From: Promethearchaeota archaeon
GTDB lineage: Archaea; Asgardarchaeota; Lokiarchaeia; Sigyniarchaeales; SOKP01
Reading direction: 5' to 3'
Assembly: GCA_016839915.1 (NCBI GenBank)
Contig: JAEOTH010000174.1
Span: 1-62,795 of the forward strand
Length of the DNA stretch: 62,795 nt
Position numbers and translations under genes: made by a program. Below the pieces are notes generated by a model, which searched no databases, was not told the origin of the DNA, and saw only the letters and a list, made by a program, of their open reading frames with translations. Each line of letters opens with the position of its first letter. The first letter of the stretch is position 1. Positions 1 to 7,998 of the stretch are shown here, piece after piece.

Positions 1-399
1 AGCATAACTCTAGCTTTCTTTGATTACATAAAAGCTTATTCAGATTATTATCGTCTTAATCTCTCTGCTAGAGTCCCTCGGTTTATGAATATGCTTCAAA
101 ACGACGATGATAATGATACAAAAATTGAAAATGCGGAAGAATATATTGGATTAAAAACAGAATTACTTGAGATTTTAACTGAAGCTATCAGTTTAGGAAT
201 TAAAGATGGTACAATAAGAAAAGACTTAGATCCCATACAGACGGTAATGCTTTTGAGCTCTTTCATTGAGGATATCGTATATCTATCTCCTGTAAATCAA
301 TTGCTCTTAGAAACATATGGCATAACTGAAGAGGGATATATTAAACACTCAACAAATGTGTTATTACAGGGAATAGCTGGAGAAAATAAAGTTATATAA
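1..399 (+). CDS. TetR-family regulator, C-terminal part (5' truncated by window edge)
   Basis: The reading frame is open from base 1, so the apparent Met start at position 85 is internal and the gene begins before the window. The visible 132 residues are all-helical and charged. The run from ILTEAISLGIKDGTIRKDLDP onward is the typical helix-turn region of TetR ligand-binding domains, in which a member is asked whether growth conditions match a bound effector. No DNA-binding helix is visible because it lies upstream. The flavodoxin gene follows 15 bp later on the same strand, so the regulator and flavodoxin are probably co-transcribed. The family call rests on the C-terminal pattern only. Confidence 0.55.
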   Translation, partial: SITLAFFDYIKAYSDYYRLNLSARVPRFMNMLQNDDDNDTKIENAEEYIGLKTELLEILTEAISLGIKDGTIRKDLDPIQTVMLLSSFIEDIVYLSPVNQLLLETYGITEEGYIKHSTNVLLQGIAGENKVI

Positions 400-414
400 A
401 TAAAAGGAATAAAA

Positions 415-978
415 ATGGAAAAGACAAAAATTTTAATTGCATATGGTACTCGTTATGGAGCAACAACTGGTACCGCAGAAGAAATTGCTAAAGTTCTTCA
501 AGAGGAAGGAAATGAGGTAAAAGTAGTTAATCTCAAAGAAGAGAAGGTCAAAAATATCTCAGAATTTGATCTCATTATAATTGGGAGTGGAATGAAAATG
601 GAAATGTGGACAAGTAAAGTTAAAGCATTTTCAAATAAGTTTAGTAATGAGCTCAAGAAAAAGAAAGTAGCAATTTTCGTGTCTTCAGGTGCACGAGCAC
701 TCATGGAATATAAAAATGAACATGATGAAATTGAGAGAATAACTAAGAAATATCTTGAAAATAAAGCTTCTAAATACGGTTTAAATCCAATTTCGATGAC
801 CATGTTTGGAGGTATCTGGGATTATAATCAGATGGGCAAAATATATAGAAAATTCTTAGATCCAGAATTAGAAAATTTCATTCCAGCAGGCTTTAAGGAA
901 ATAGAGCCAGGAGTCTACGATTCAAGAAATTGGGAAGAGATTCGGGAATGGGCTAAAGAGTTAGCTAGAATGATTTAA
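415..978 (+). CDS. Flavodoxin-domain protein (HemG-like)
   Basis: This is a 187-residue protein with a flavodoxin fold. The FMN phosphate-binding loop is seen at residues 10-16 (YGTRYGATTGTAEEIA), followed by the strand LIIIGSGMKM and a C-terminal segment (MFGGIWDYNQMGKIYRKFL) typical of the flavodoxin domain proteins annotated as menaquinone-dependent protoporphyrinogen dehydrogenase. It should be a soluble FMN electron carrier or a small quinone/porphyrinogen oxidoreductase. No haem-synthesis gene is nearby, so an electron-carrier role is more likely. The start ATG has an AAAGGA ribosome-binding sequence 6-11 bases upstream. It sits directly behind the TetR-like gene. Confidence 0.8.
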   Translation: MEKTKILIAYGTRYGATTGTAEEIAKVLQEEGNEVKVVNLKEEKVKNISEFDLIIIGSGMKMEMWTSKVKAFSNKFSNELKKKKVAIFVSSGARALMEYKNEHDEIERITKKYLENKASKYGLNPISMTMFGGIWDYNQMGKIYRKFLDPELENFIPAGFKEIEPGVYDSRNWEEIREWAKELARMI

Positions 979-980
979 AA

Positions 981-1026
981 CCTTAGATTAAGGCATTTTA
1001 AGAACTATTTTTTTTATTTCTTTTTT
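981..1026 (+). terminator. Candidate terminator after flavodoxin gene
   Basis: A short hairpin, CCTTA-GAT-TAAGG (981-993), follows the flavodoxin stop codon. Two T-runs come after it (T8 near 1008-1015 and T6 at 1021-1026). Archaeal terminators are mainly oligo-T, so the T-runs are the stronger part of the evidence. AT-rich background weakens the call. Confidence 0.45.
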
Positions 1027-1129
1027 AAACTCTGTTAAATAATATTTAATTCTAAAGTCTCATTAAATCATCCATACTTTGAAATGATGTTTTTAATTTA
1101 ATAATCAGAACTTAGTGGAGTGAAATTCT

Positions 1130-3310
1130 TTGATACGAGCAGAAAAAAAATATGAAATCCATGATGTCCGAAAAGGGTATGCAAATCGGACTTTATATAT
1201 CAATCTTTCTAACAATGAGATTACGATCAAATCTGTTTCTGATGAAATGAAAGAGAAATTCATTGGTGGAAAAGGATTTGATTTATGGATAATGTGGAAC
1301 TCACTTCCCAATGATCGTATAGTAAAATGGAATGATCCTGAGAATGAAATATGTATTTCATCGGGGCCTCTGGGTGGAAATATCTTTTATCCTGGTTCTG
1401 GGAAGTCAATAGTTACAGCAATTTCACCTCTAACGGGAATTATTATCGATTCTAACGTTGGAGGGTACTTTGGTCCTTATCTAAAATTTTCTGGATTTGA
1501 TGTTATAGAAATCCAAGGAAAAGCAGATAAAGATGTAATCATATATATTGATGGAATAAAAGGTTTGATTCAAATAGAAGAAGTAGAAGATTCTGATAAA
1601 CTTTCTGAATATTCACATGAACTTACACAACAATTAACAGAAAGATATGCATCAGATGAAAATGAGAAACAACGGATTTCAGTAGTGAGTTCGGGACCTG
1701 GAGCTAAATATACCAAATGGGGGATGTTAAATTTCTCGTGGTTTGTTCGTGGTCGTAATTGGGGATCATCCAAACAAGCAGGACGAGGAGGGATTGGAAC
1801 TGTCTTTAGAGATAAAAATCTCAAAGCTCTAGTCTGTCGTTCTCCAAAAGTAACAATTAATTCAAATAAACCCGCAGATTTAGAAACAGCTCGAGAACTA
1901 GGAAAAGCCCATAGCCAAGAAATAATAAGACTTGATCCCAAACAAAATGAAATGCGGAGAGTTGGGACAGGACATCTTCCAGATATAATGAATGTGACTG
2001 ATCTCTTGCCTACTGAAAATTTTCGCTTTGGAATGCATAAACAAATTAGTGGCAAAGATATTCCTTATAGCCGTGAAGTCATGAGAAAGATCTATTCTGG
2101 AAAGGAAGGGGCCGATGGTTGCTGGATTGGTTGTACAGTTAGTTGTTCACACTATACTGAAGGACATACTGTATTAACTGGTCCATTTAAGAGTAATAAA
2201 GTAATTGTAGATGGACCTGAATATGAAACGATTGCAGGCTGTGGTTCTAATTGGGGTGTTTGGGATCCTAAATGGGTGCTGGAAACGAATTTTTATTGTG
2301 ATACTTATGGTTTAGACACCATATCTGTTGGTACGGGCATTGCTTTTGTCATGGAATGTTATGAAGAAGGTATATTAAATAAAGAAATAACAGGTGGTCT
2401 TGAACTGAATTTTGGGAATGCAGAAGCCGCATTAGAATTAATCCATCAAATGGCTAAGGGAAAAGGGTTTGGAATTATAGTAGGTCAAGGAATCAGAGAA
2501 ATGAAAAAAAATTTTGTAGAGAACTATGGTGCGGATCCTCAATTTTTAAATGATATTGGAATGGAACATAAGGGTCTAGAATTTTCTGAATATATAACAA
2601 AAGAATCTCTTGCCCAGCAAGGAGGATATGGATTAGCGCTTAAAGGTCCTCAGCATGACGAAGCTTGGTTAATCTTTGATGACCAAATTCGAAATTCTAT
2701 TCCTAGTTTCGAAGATAAAGCTATGGCTCTTCGCTGGTTTCCATTATGGCGTACTTGGTTTGGTCTCAACGGGCTTTGCAAGCTTCCCTGGAATGATATT
2801 CAACCAGAATCTCAAGCAAATTACCCAATTAAAGATCCAAAGACAGGACAATTAGTTCGAGCAAAAATACCTGACCATGTTGAATGGTATGCTAAATATT
2901 ATTCAGCGGTTACTGGGAGAATTTCTACTCCAGATGATCTTATTGTAATGTCAGAAAGGGTTTATAACTTCCAAAGAATTTTCAACATTCGATTAGGGCA
3001 AGGATTACGTGAAGGAGATTCTAATTTACCCTATAGAGCAATGGGACCGGTTACAATATTAGAATATGAAAGCCGTCAAAAAAGATATGATGGACAACTT
3101 CAAGAATTAGGTATTGATGTATCTGACAAGCCCACAGATGAAAAGATAAAAATACTTCGAAAATATCGTGAAGATCAATATCTAAAACTTCAAGAAGCTG
3201 TATATAAAGAACGTGGATGGAATCAAAACGGGTGCCCTACAATAGAAAAAGTGAGAGAATTAGGGCTTGATTTTGATGATATTATTAAAATTATACGACC
3301 TTACCAGTAA
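1130..3310 (+). CDS. Tungsten-dependent aldehyde:ferredoxin oxidoreductase family protein (long form)
   Basis: This 726-residue protein belongs to the AOR family: bis-pterin tungsten enzymes with a 4Fe-4S cluster that oxidise aldehydes to acids with ferredoxin, in the cytoplasm. The N-terminal domain shows FIGGKGFDLWIMW and ISPLTGIIIDSNVGGYFGPYLKFSGFD. The pterin-binding region has RGGIGTVFRDKNLKAL. The cluster ligands appear as GCWIGCTVSCSH around residues 327-335, with spacing C-x3-C-x3-C instead of the usual C-x2-C-x3-C. A fourth cysteine may be LNGLCKLPW. It is about 100 residues longer than classical AORs (about 605-630). The start is TTG with a GTGGAG ribosome-binding sequence about 8 bases upstream. 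It heads a run of redox genes, so its substrate may be an aldehyde or acid from amino-acid oxidation. Confidence 0.88.
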   Translation: MIRAEKKYEIHDVRKGYANRTLYINLSNNEITIKSVSDEMKEKFIGGKGFDLWIMWNSLPNDRIVKWNDPENEICISSGPLGGNIFYPGSGKSIVTAISPLTGIIIDSNVGGYFGPYLKFSGFDVIEIQGKADKDVIIYIDGIKGLIQIEEVEDSDKLSEYSHELTQQLTERYASDENEKQRISVVSSGPGAKYTKWGMLNFSWFVRGRNWGSSKQAGRGGIGTVFRDKNLKALVCRSPKVTINSNKPADLETARELGKAHSQEIIRLDPKQNEMRRVGTGHLPDIMNVTDLLPTENFRFGMHKQISGKDIPYSREVMRKIYSGKEGADGCWIGCTVSCSHYTEGHTVLTGPFKSNKVIVDGPEYETIAGCGSNWGVWDPKWVLETNFYCDTYGLDTISVGTGIAFVMECYEEGILNKEITGGLELNFGNAEAALELIHQMAKGKGFGIIVGQGIREMKKNFVENYGADPQFLNDIGMEHKGLEFSEYITKESLAQQGGYGLALKGPQHDEAWLIFDDQIRNSIPSFEDKAMALRWFPLWRTWFGLNGLCKLPWNDIQPESQANYPIKDPKTGQLVRAKIPDHVEWYAKYYSAVTGRISTPDDLIVMSERVYNFQRIFNIRLGQGLREGDSNLPYRAMGPVTILEYESRQKRYDGQLQELGIDVSDKPTDEKIKILRKYREDQYLKLQEAVYKERGWNQNGCPTIEKVRELGLDFDDIIKIIRPYQ

Positions 3311-3382
3311 TTAAAAAAAATTTAATGTATTTTGCTTTTTTTATTTAATTATTAAGAAATTTAATATCACGGTTAGAAGATT

Positions 3383-4654
3383 ATGACTATTTTAGAGGAT
3401 GCCTTAAATAAAAATATCACAGATGATTTTAGACAGCTTGCCAAAGATGAAAAAGTAGGTATAAATACTATTTTTAAAACCGTTTCAAAAGGTCGAGCTG
3501 TAATAGTAAATAGAATAAATACTAAACCCCTAGGTATCGGTTTCCCTTTTAGGACAAAGATTAATGTTAATATTGGCACATCCGCCTCGTTGGCTAATGT
3601 TGATACAGAATTAAAAAAAATTAAAATTGCTGAGAAATTTGGAGCAGATACAATATCGGATTTATCCATGGGAGGCAATATTGATTTAATTAGGAAAAAA
3701 ATCTTAGATATCTCAACTGTTCCAATAACAACTGTGCCAATATATCAAACTCTTATTGAAGCAAAGACAATCGAAGATATAACTGATGAACTAATCTTTA
3801 ATATTATTGAAAAGCATTTAAAAGATGGAATTAGTTCTTTAGTTATTCATTCTGGCTTTACTCTTGAAGATTTAAAATCAATGAAAGGAAAGAGGATGAT
3901 GGGAATGGTTTCTAAAGGTGGCTCATATACAGCAGCTTATATGGTCAACAAAGGAGTCGAAAATCCATTTTTGAAAAATTTTGACTATCTCCTTGATATG
4001 TTTAATAATTATGACGCGGTATTAAACCTAGGAAATGCTATGAGAAGTGGTTGTATTCATGATAAAGTTGATAAATTTCAACTTTCTGAAATAAAATTTA
4101 ATTCAAGACTTGCAAAGAGAGCGAACAAAAAAGGAGTGCAAGTTATAATTGAAAGCTTAGGAGGTCATGTATTAGCTAAGGATTTAATAAAATATTTAAA
4201 ACTGTGTAAAAAAATATCAAATAATAGACCTTTGTTTGTTTCAGGCCCAATTCCAACAGATTTTGCGCCTGGTTATGATCATATTGCTGCTGCTATTGGA
4301 GCTGCGTTTGCTTCTGGTTTTGGTGCAGATTATTTATGTGCTATTACACCTGCTGAACATCTTTGTTTACCCTCCATTGATGATGTTAAAAAGGGATTAA
4401 TTGCTTGTCGTATTGCCGCTCACGTTGGGGATTCGTTCAAATTTGGTTTAAATTATTTATTTAATGATGACTATCATCTTTCTAATTACCGATTTAAAAA
4501 AAATTGGCAAAAGCAATTTGAATGCAGCATTGATCCTACAGAACCTCAAAAAAAGCATCCAATTAGTGAAGATGTCTGCTCGATGTGTGGTAAATATTGT
4601 GCGTTATCAATTTCGCAAAAGCTTTTTAATAATAAACCATCAACAAAATTTTAA
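3383..4654 (+). CDS. ThiC-family radical SAM protein (HMP-P synthase or hydroxybenzimidazole-synthase-like paralogue)
   Basis: This 423-residue protein has the ThiC landmarks. There is a GIGFPFRTKINVNIGTS segment, DLSMGGNIDLIRKKIL, TVPIYQTL, APGYDHIAAAIGAA and TPAEHLCLP, and it ends with the C-terminal cluster motif CSMCGKYCAL. ThiC rearranges aminoimidazole ribotide to the thiamin pyrimidine using a 4Fe-4S cluster and SAM. BzaF-type paralogues make 5-hydroxybenzimidazole for B12. The usual EGPGH metal-site segment reads ESLGGH here and the LGDALRPG segment reads LGNAMRSG, so this copy is diverged, and I cannot say which reaction it performs. The cluster spacing is C-x2-C-x3-C. It lies between an AOR and an amino-acid dehydrogenase rather than with thiamin genes. 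Confidence 0.75.
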   Translation: MTILEDALNKNITDDFRQLAKDEKVGINTIFKTVSKGRAVIVNRINTKPLGIGFPFRTKINVNIGTSASLANVDTELKKIKIAEKFGADTISDLSMGGNIDLIRKKILDISTVPITTVPIYQTLIEAKTIEDITDELIFNIIEKHLKDGISSLVIHSGFTLEDLKSMKGKRMMGMVSKGGSYTAAYMVNKGVENPFLKNFDYLLDMFNNYDAVLNLGNAMRSGCIHDKVDKFQLSEIKFNSRLAKRANKKGVQVIIESLGGHVLAKDLIKYLKLCKKISNNRPLFVSGPIPTDFAPGYDHIAAAIGAAFASGFGADYLCAITPAEHLCLPSIDDVKKGLIACRIAAHVGDSFKFGLNYLFNDDYHLSNYRFKKNWQKQFECSIDPTEPQKKHPISEDVCSMCGKYCALSISQKLFNNKPSTKF

Positions 4655-4724
4655 AATCTTACAAATCTTTAATTTAAAGCTATTGTAATATAACTTAAAT
4701 TTATATTTAAAAAGAAGATTCTAA

Positions 4725-6809
4725 ATGGAAGATATAAAAAAACATCCTATTATAGAAATACCAGAAAGAAAAAAAATTACTTTTAGTTTTGACAAGAAAA
4801 AACTCATTGGATTTGAGGGAATGGTTATATCTTCAGCACTTTTTTTAAATAAAATAAAAATTTTTGGGCATCATGAGAAAGATAACAGACCTCAGGGTAT
4901 ATTTTGTGCTAATGGACAATGTGCTCAATGTAATGTCATAGTCGATGGTGTTCCAGTAAAAGCATGTATGACCCCCCTTAAAGAAAATATGAGAATAGAA
5001 AGTTGTAATGGAGTACCAGAGTTACCGGCTAAAGATAATGTTGTAGTGGTTGGAGATTCTGAAATTATCAACACAGAAGTTTTAGTGATAGGTGCTGGTC
5101 CAGCAGGATTATCAGCAACTAAAATCTTAGGAGAAAATAATGTTAAGGTTATTTTGGTTGATGATAAGTCTGAACTTGGAGGGAAATTAGTTCTTCAAAC
5201 GCATAAGTTTTTTGGTTCAGAAGAAGATGTATATGCAGGCAAACGTGGAATAAATATTGCTAAAATTTTGGGAAAATCAGTACAAGCTTTATCGAATGTT
5301 AATATTTGGTTAAATAGTGTCTGTTTAGCAGTATTTAGTGATGGATTCATTGGTATTTTAAAAAATAATAATAAATATGTCTTAGTAAAACCTAAATTCC
5401 TTTTGATTGCCACTGGCGCTAGAGAAAAAATGTTAGTCTTTCCAGGTAATACCTTACCAGGAGTATATGGTGCTGGTGCGTTTCAAACTCTAGTCAATCG
5501 TGATTTAATAAGAGCAGCAGATAAAATATTTATTGTTGGGGGAGGCAATGTAGGATTAATTGCAGGTTACCATGCAATTCAAGCTGGTATCGCAGTTGCC
5601 GGTCTAATTGAAACATTGCCTCAGTGTGGTGGTTATAAAGTGCATGAAGATAAGCTCAGAAGATTAGGAGTTCCTATTTATACAAACCATACAATAATTT
5701 CAGCTAATGGTGAACAAAAAGTAGAATCGATAACTATTGCCCGAATTGATAAAGATTTTAATATTATTTCTGGAACTGAAAAAACATTTGCATGTGATAC
5801 CATTTTAATTGCTGTAGGACTTAATCCTGTTGATGAGTTTTATCTTAAAGCTAAAGAATTTGGATTTAACGTCTGGGTGGCTGGAGATGCTCAAGAAATA
5901 GCAGAAGCTTCAGCTGCAATATTTACAGGGAAAATTGAAGCTTTAAAGATTCTTAAAGAATTTGGTGTTGAAATTTCAGAGAATATTAACGAATTAGAAG
6001 ATTTTGCTGAGGTTATGAAAGCAAAACCTCCGCAACCTATTGGTAAAGAAATTGAATTCAAAGAAGAAGGAATTTATCCTGTATTTTATTGTAATCAAGA
6101 AATTCCATGTAATCCATGTACTACAGTATGTGATCAACAACAAATTGAGACAATCGATGATCTAATTACCCAATTACCATATTTTAAAGGTGAACAAGAG
6201 TGTATAGGGTGTGGTAAGTGCGTTGCTGTCTGTCCTGGATTAGCCGTCGTGTTAATTGATTATCGAAAAGATAAGGAATATCCATTAGTAACCTTTCCAT
6301 TTGAGCTTACTGAGGATAAGTTAGAAAAAGAGCAAAAAATTACTGTTGTAAGTAATGATAAGGAATTGGGAATATATGAAATCCATAGAGCTCGCACATT
6401 AAAAGATTTTCCTAAGACTCAATTAATAACCCTTAAATTACCCTCTAGAATAGCAAAACAAGCAGTAGCAATTAAACTGTATGAGACTATAATTAATGAA
6501 CCAATAGATTTATACCAAAAATCATTTACTGAGGATGATACGATAGTATGTAGATGTGAGCGTGTATCTGTAGGTGAAATTCGAAAGTGGATACACTCAG
6601 GAGTTAGAGATTTTAATGAATTAAAAGCATTAACTAAAGTAGGAATGGGTGCTTGTGGAGGTAAAACCTGTACTTCTTTAATTGAAAAAATATTTCGCGA
6701 GGAAGGAATATCACTTGATGAGATTACACCTGGTACAAAACGTCCTTTATTTATAGAAGTTCCACTTGGAATATTCGCTAATACCAAAAATAAAAACGAG
6801 GAGCTGTAG
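4725..6809 (+). CDS. Multidomain FAD/Fe-S amino-acid dehydrogenase, alpha subunit (HcnA-HcnB/SoxA-like fusion)
   Basis: This 694-residue electron-transfer subunit has four domains in order. The first is an N-terminal 2Fe-2S domain with Cys61, 66, 69 and 81 (FCANGQCAQC...ACMTP). The second is an NAD/FAD-binding pyridine-nucleotide-disulphide oxidoreductase domain starting at GAGPAG (123-128), with a second dinucleotide site at IVGGGNVGLIAGY. The third is a ferredoxin-like 4Fe-4S region near residues 490-503 (CIGCGKCVAVCPG). The last is a C-terminal BFD-like 2Fe-2S domain near 608-650 (CRCERVS...GACGGKTC). This is the architecture of HCN synthase HcnAB, opine oxidase and archaeal proline/hydroxyproline dehydrogenase alpha subunits. 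Its catalytic partner is the next gene, whose ATG abuts this stop codon, so the two are translationally coupled. Confidence 0.85.
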   Translation: MEDIKKHPIIEIPERKKITFSFDKKKLIGFEGMVISSALFLNKIKIFGHHEKDNRPQGIFCANGQCAQCNVIVDGVPVKACMTPLKENMRIESCNGVPELPAKDNVVVVGDSEIINTEVLVIGAGPAGLSATKILGENNVKVILVDDKSELGGKLVLQTHKFFGSEEDVYAGKRGINIAKILGKSVQALSNVNIWLNSVCLAVFSDGFIGILKNNNKYVLVKPKFLLIATGAREKMLVFPGNTLPGVYGAGAFQTLVNRDLIRAADKIFIVGGGNVGLIAGYHAIQAGIAVAGLIETLPQCGGYKVHEDKLRRLGVPIYTNHTIISANGEQKVESITIARIDKDFNIISGTEKTFACDTILIAVGLNPVDEFYLKAKEFGFNVWVAGDAQEIAEASAAIFTGKIEALKILKEFGVEISENINELEDFAEVMKAKPPQPIGKEIEFKEEGIYPVFYCNQEIPCNPCTTVCDQQQIETIDDLITQLPYFKGEQECIGCGKCVAVCPGLAVVLIDYRKDKEYPLVTFPFELTEDKLEKEQKITVVSNDKELGIYEIHRARTLKDFPKTQLITLKLPSRIAKQAVAIKLYETIINEPIDLYQKSFTEDDTIVCRCERVSVGEIRKWIHSGVRDFNELKALTKVGMGACGGKTCTSLIEKIFREEGISLDEITPGTKRPLFIEVPLGIFANTKNKNEEL

Positions 6810-7976
6810 ATGGTTGAATATGATGTAATTATTATTGGTGCTGGCAGTGTTGGTGTTCCTACAGCTTTAGCTACCGTAAATGATGGGTTAAAAGTATTAG
6901 TTATCGATTCATTATCTTCTGTTGCTCAAGCAGAAAATAAACACGCTATTGGTGGTATAAGAGCGACTCATTCCGATAAGGGAAAAATTTGGCTATGTCA
7001 AAGATCGATTGAAATCTTCTCTAATTGGGAAGAAAAATATGGAGACGATATCTGGTGGGTTCAAGGGGGTTATACTTTCTTAGCTTATACAAGCGAACAC
7101 GAAAATTTATTAAGAGAAACAGTAAAGCTTCAAAAAAGTTATGGTTTAAATATTGATTATGTAGATGTTGAAAAAATTAAAGAGATAATACAAGGGGTAA
7201 GTGATGATGGTTTATTAGGTGGAACATATAGTCCACAAGATGGAAATGCCTCACCTTTATTGTCCTTACATTCTTTTTTTAGCCAATCAAAAAAATTAGG
7301 TGCAGAGTATCGATTTAAAGAAAAAGTGATAGATATAATTAGTGAAAAAAATAAAGTTGTTGGTGTAAAAACTACTAATGGAGTATATAAAACAAGATCA
7401 ATAATTAATGCTGCTGGAGCGCATGCTAAGGAAATTGGTGCTATGGTTGGCGTCGATACGCATGTAGAACCAGAATCACATGAAGCTGGAATAACTGAAC
7501 CCGTGAAAAGATTTTTATCTCCCTTAGTTGTAGATATTCGCCCCTGCTCTGATCCAAAATTTGGTGATTCAAAGAATTATTACTTTTATCAAAATAAAGA
7601 AGGAAAAATTATCTTTTGTATAACTCCTACACCTAATATTCCTGGCTTGGACCGTAGAGAAACAAGTTTATTTTTACCTCAAATTTCAAAAAGAATGGTA
7701 CAACTTTTACCACGCTTAAGAAACATACGAGTGAGACGAACTTGGCGTGGTCTGTATCCTATCACTCCAGATGGGAATCCAATTGTTGGAAAAGTTAATG
7801 AAATTGAGGGATATATTAATGCTGTAGGAATGTGCGGTCAGGGTTTCATGTTAGGCCCAGGTTTAGGAGAACTTTTAAGCCGTCTTTTAGCAGAGAAAAC
7901 AAATTCAAAAGACGAAGAGATCTTAAGTTCTCTTTCATGTAATCGAGATTTCTGTGTAGAAGAAGAATTGAAATAA
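6810..7976 (+). CDS. FAD-dependent amino-acid oxidoreductase, beta subunit (DAO/HcnC/SoxB family)
   Basis: This 388-residue flavoprotein has an N-terminal Rossmann motif GAGSVGVPTALAT (residues 11-16 and following), an internal INAAGAHAKEIG segment and a C-terminal GNPIVGKVNEIEGYINAVGMCGQGFMLGPGLGE region. All are typical of DAO-family amine and amino-acid oxidases. With the upstream subunit it should form a heteromeric dehydrogenase that takes hydride from the C-N bond of a D-amino, N-methyl or cyclic imino acid and passes electrons on through the alpha-subunit clusters. The start ATG immediately follows the upstream TAG, and GAGGAG lies just before it. The D-aminoacylase gene downstream suggests a D-amino acid substrate; the exact substrate is unknown. 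Confidence 0.85.
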   Translation: MVEYDVIIIGAGSVGVPTALATVNDGLKVLVIDSLSSVAQAENKHAIGGIRATHSDKGKIWLCQRSIEIFSNWEEKYGDDIWWVQGGYTFLAYTSEHENLLRETVKLQKSYGLNIDYVDVEKIKEIIQGVSDDGLLGGTYSPQDGNASPLLSLHSFFSQSKKLGAEYRFKEKVIDIISEKNKVVGVKTTNGVYKTRSIINAAGAHAKEIGAMVGVDTHVEPESHEAGITEPVKRFLSPLVVDIRPCSDPKFGDSKNYYFYQNKEGKIIFCITPTPNIPGLDRRETSLFLPQISKRMVQLLPRLRNIRVRRTWRGLYPITPDGNPIVGKVNEIEGYINAVGMCGQGFMLGPGLGELLSRLLAEKTNSKDEEILSSLSCNRDFCVEEELK

Positions 7977-7998
7977 TAGAAAAAAGAGGTTTTTTCTA

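Noticed and set aside
1570-2055. 161-codon minus-strand ORF within the AOR gene
   Set aside because: It is antisense to a well-conserved AOR region and has a shadow-ORF composition.
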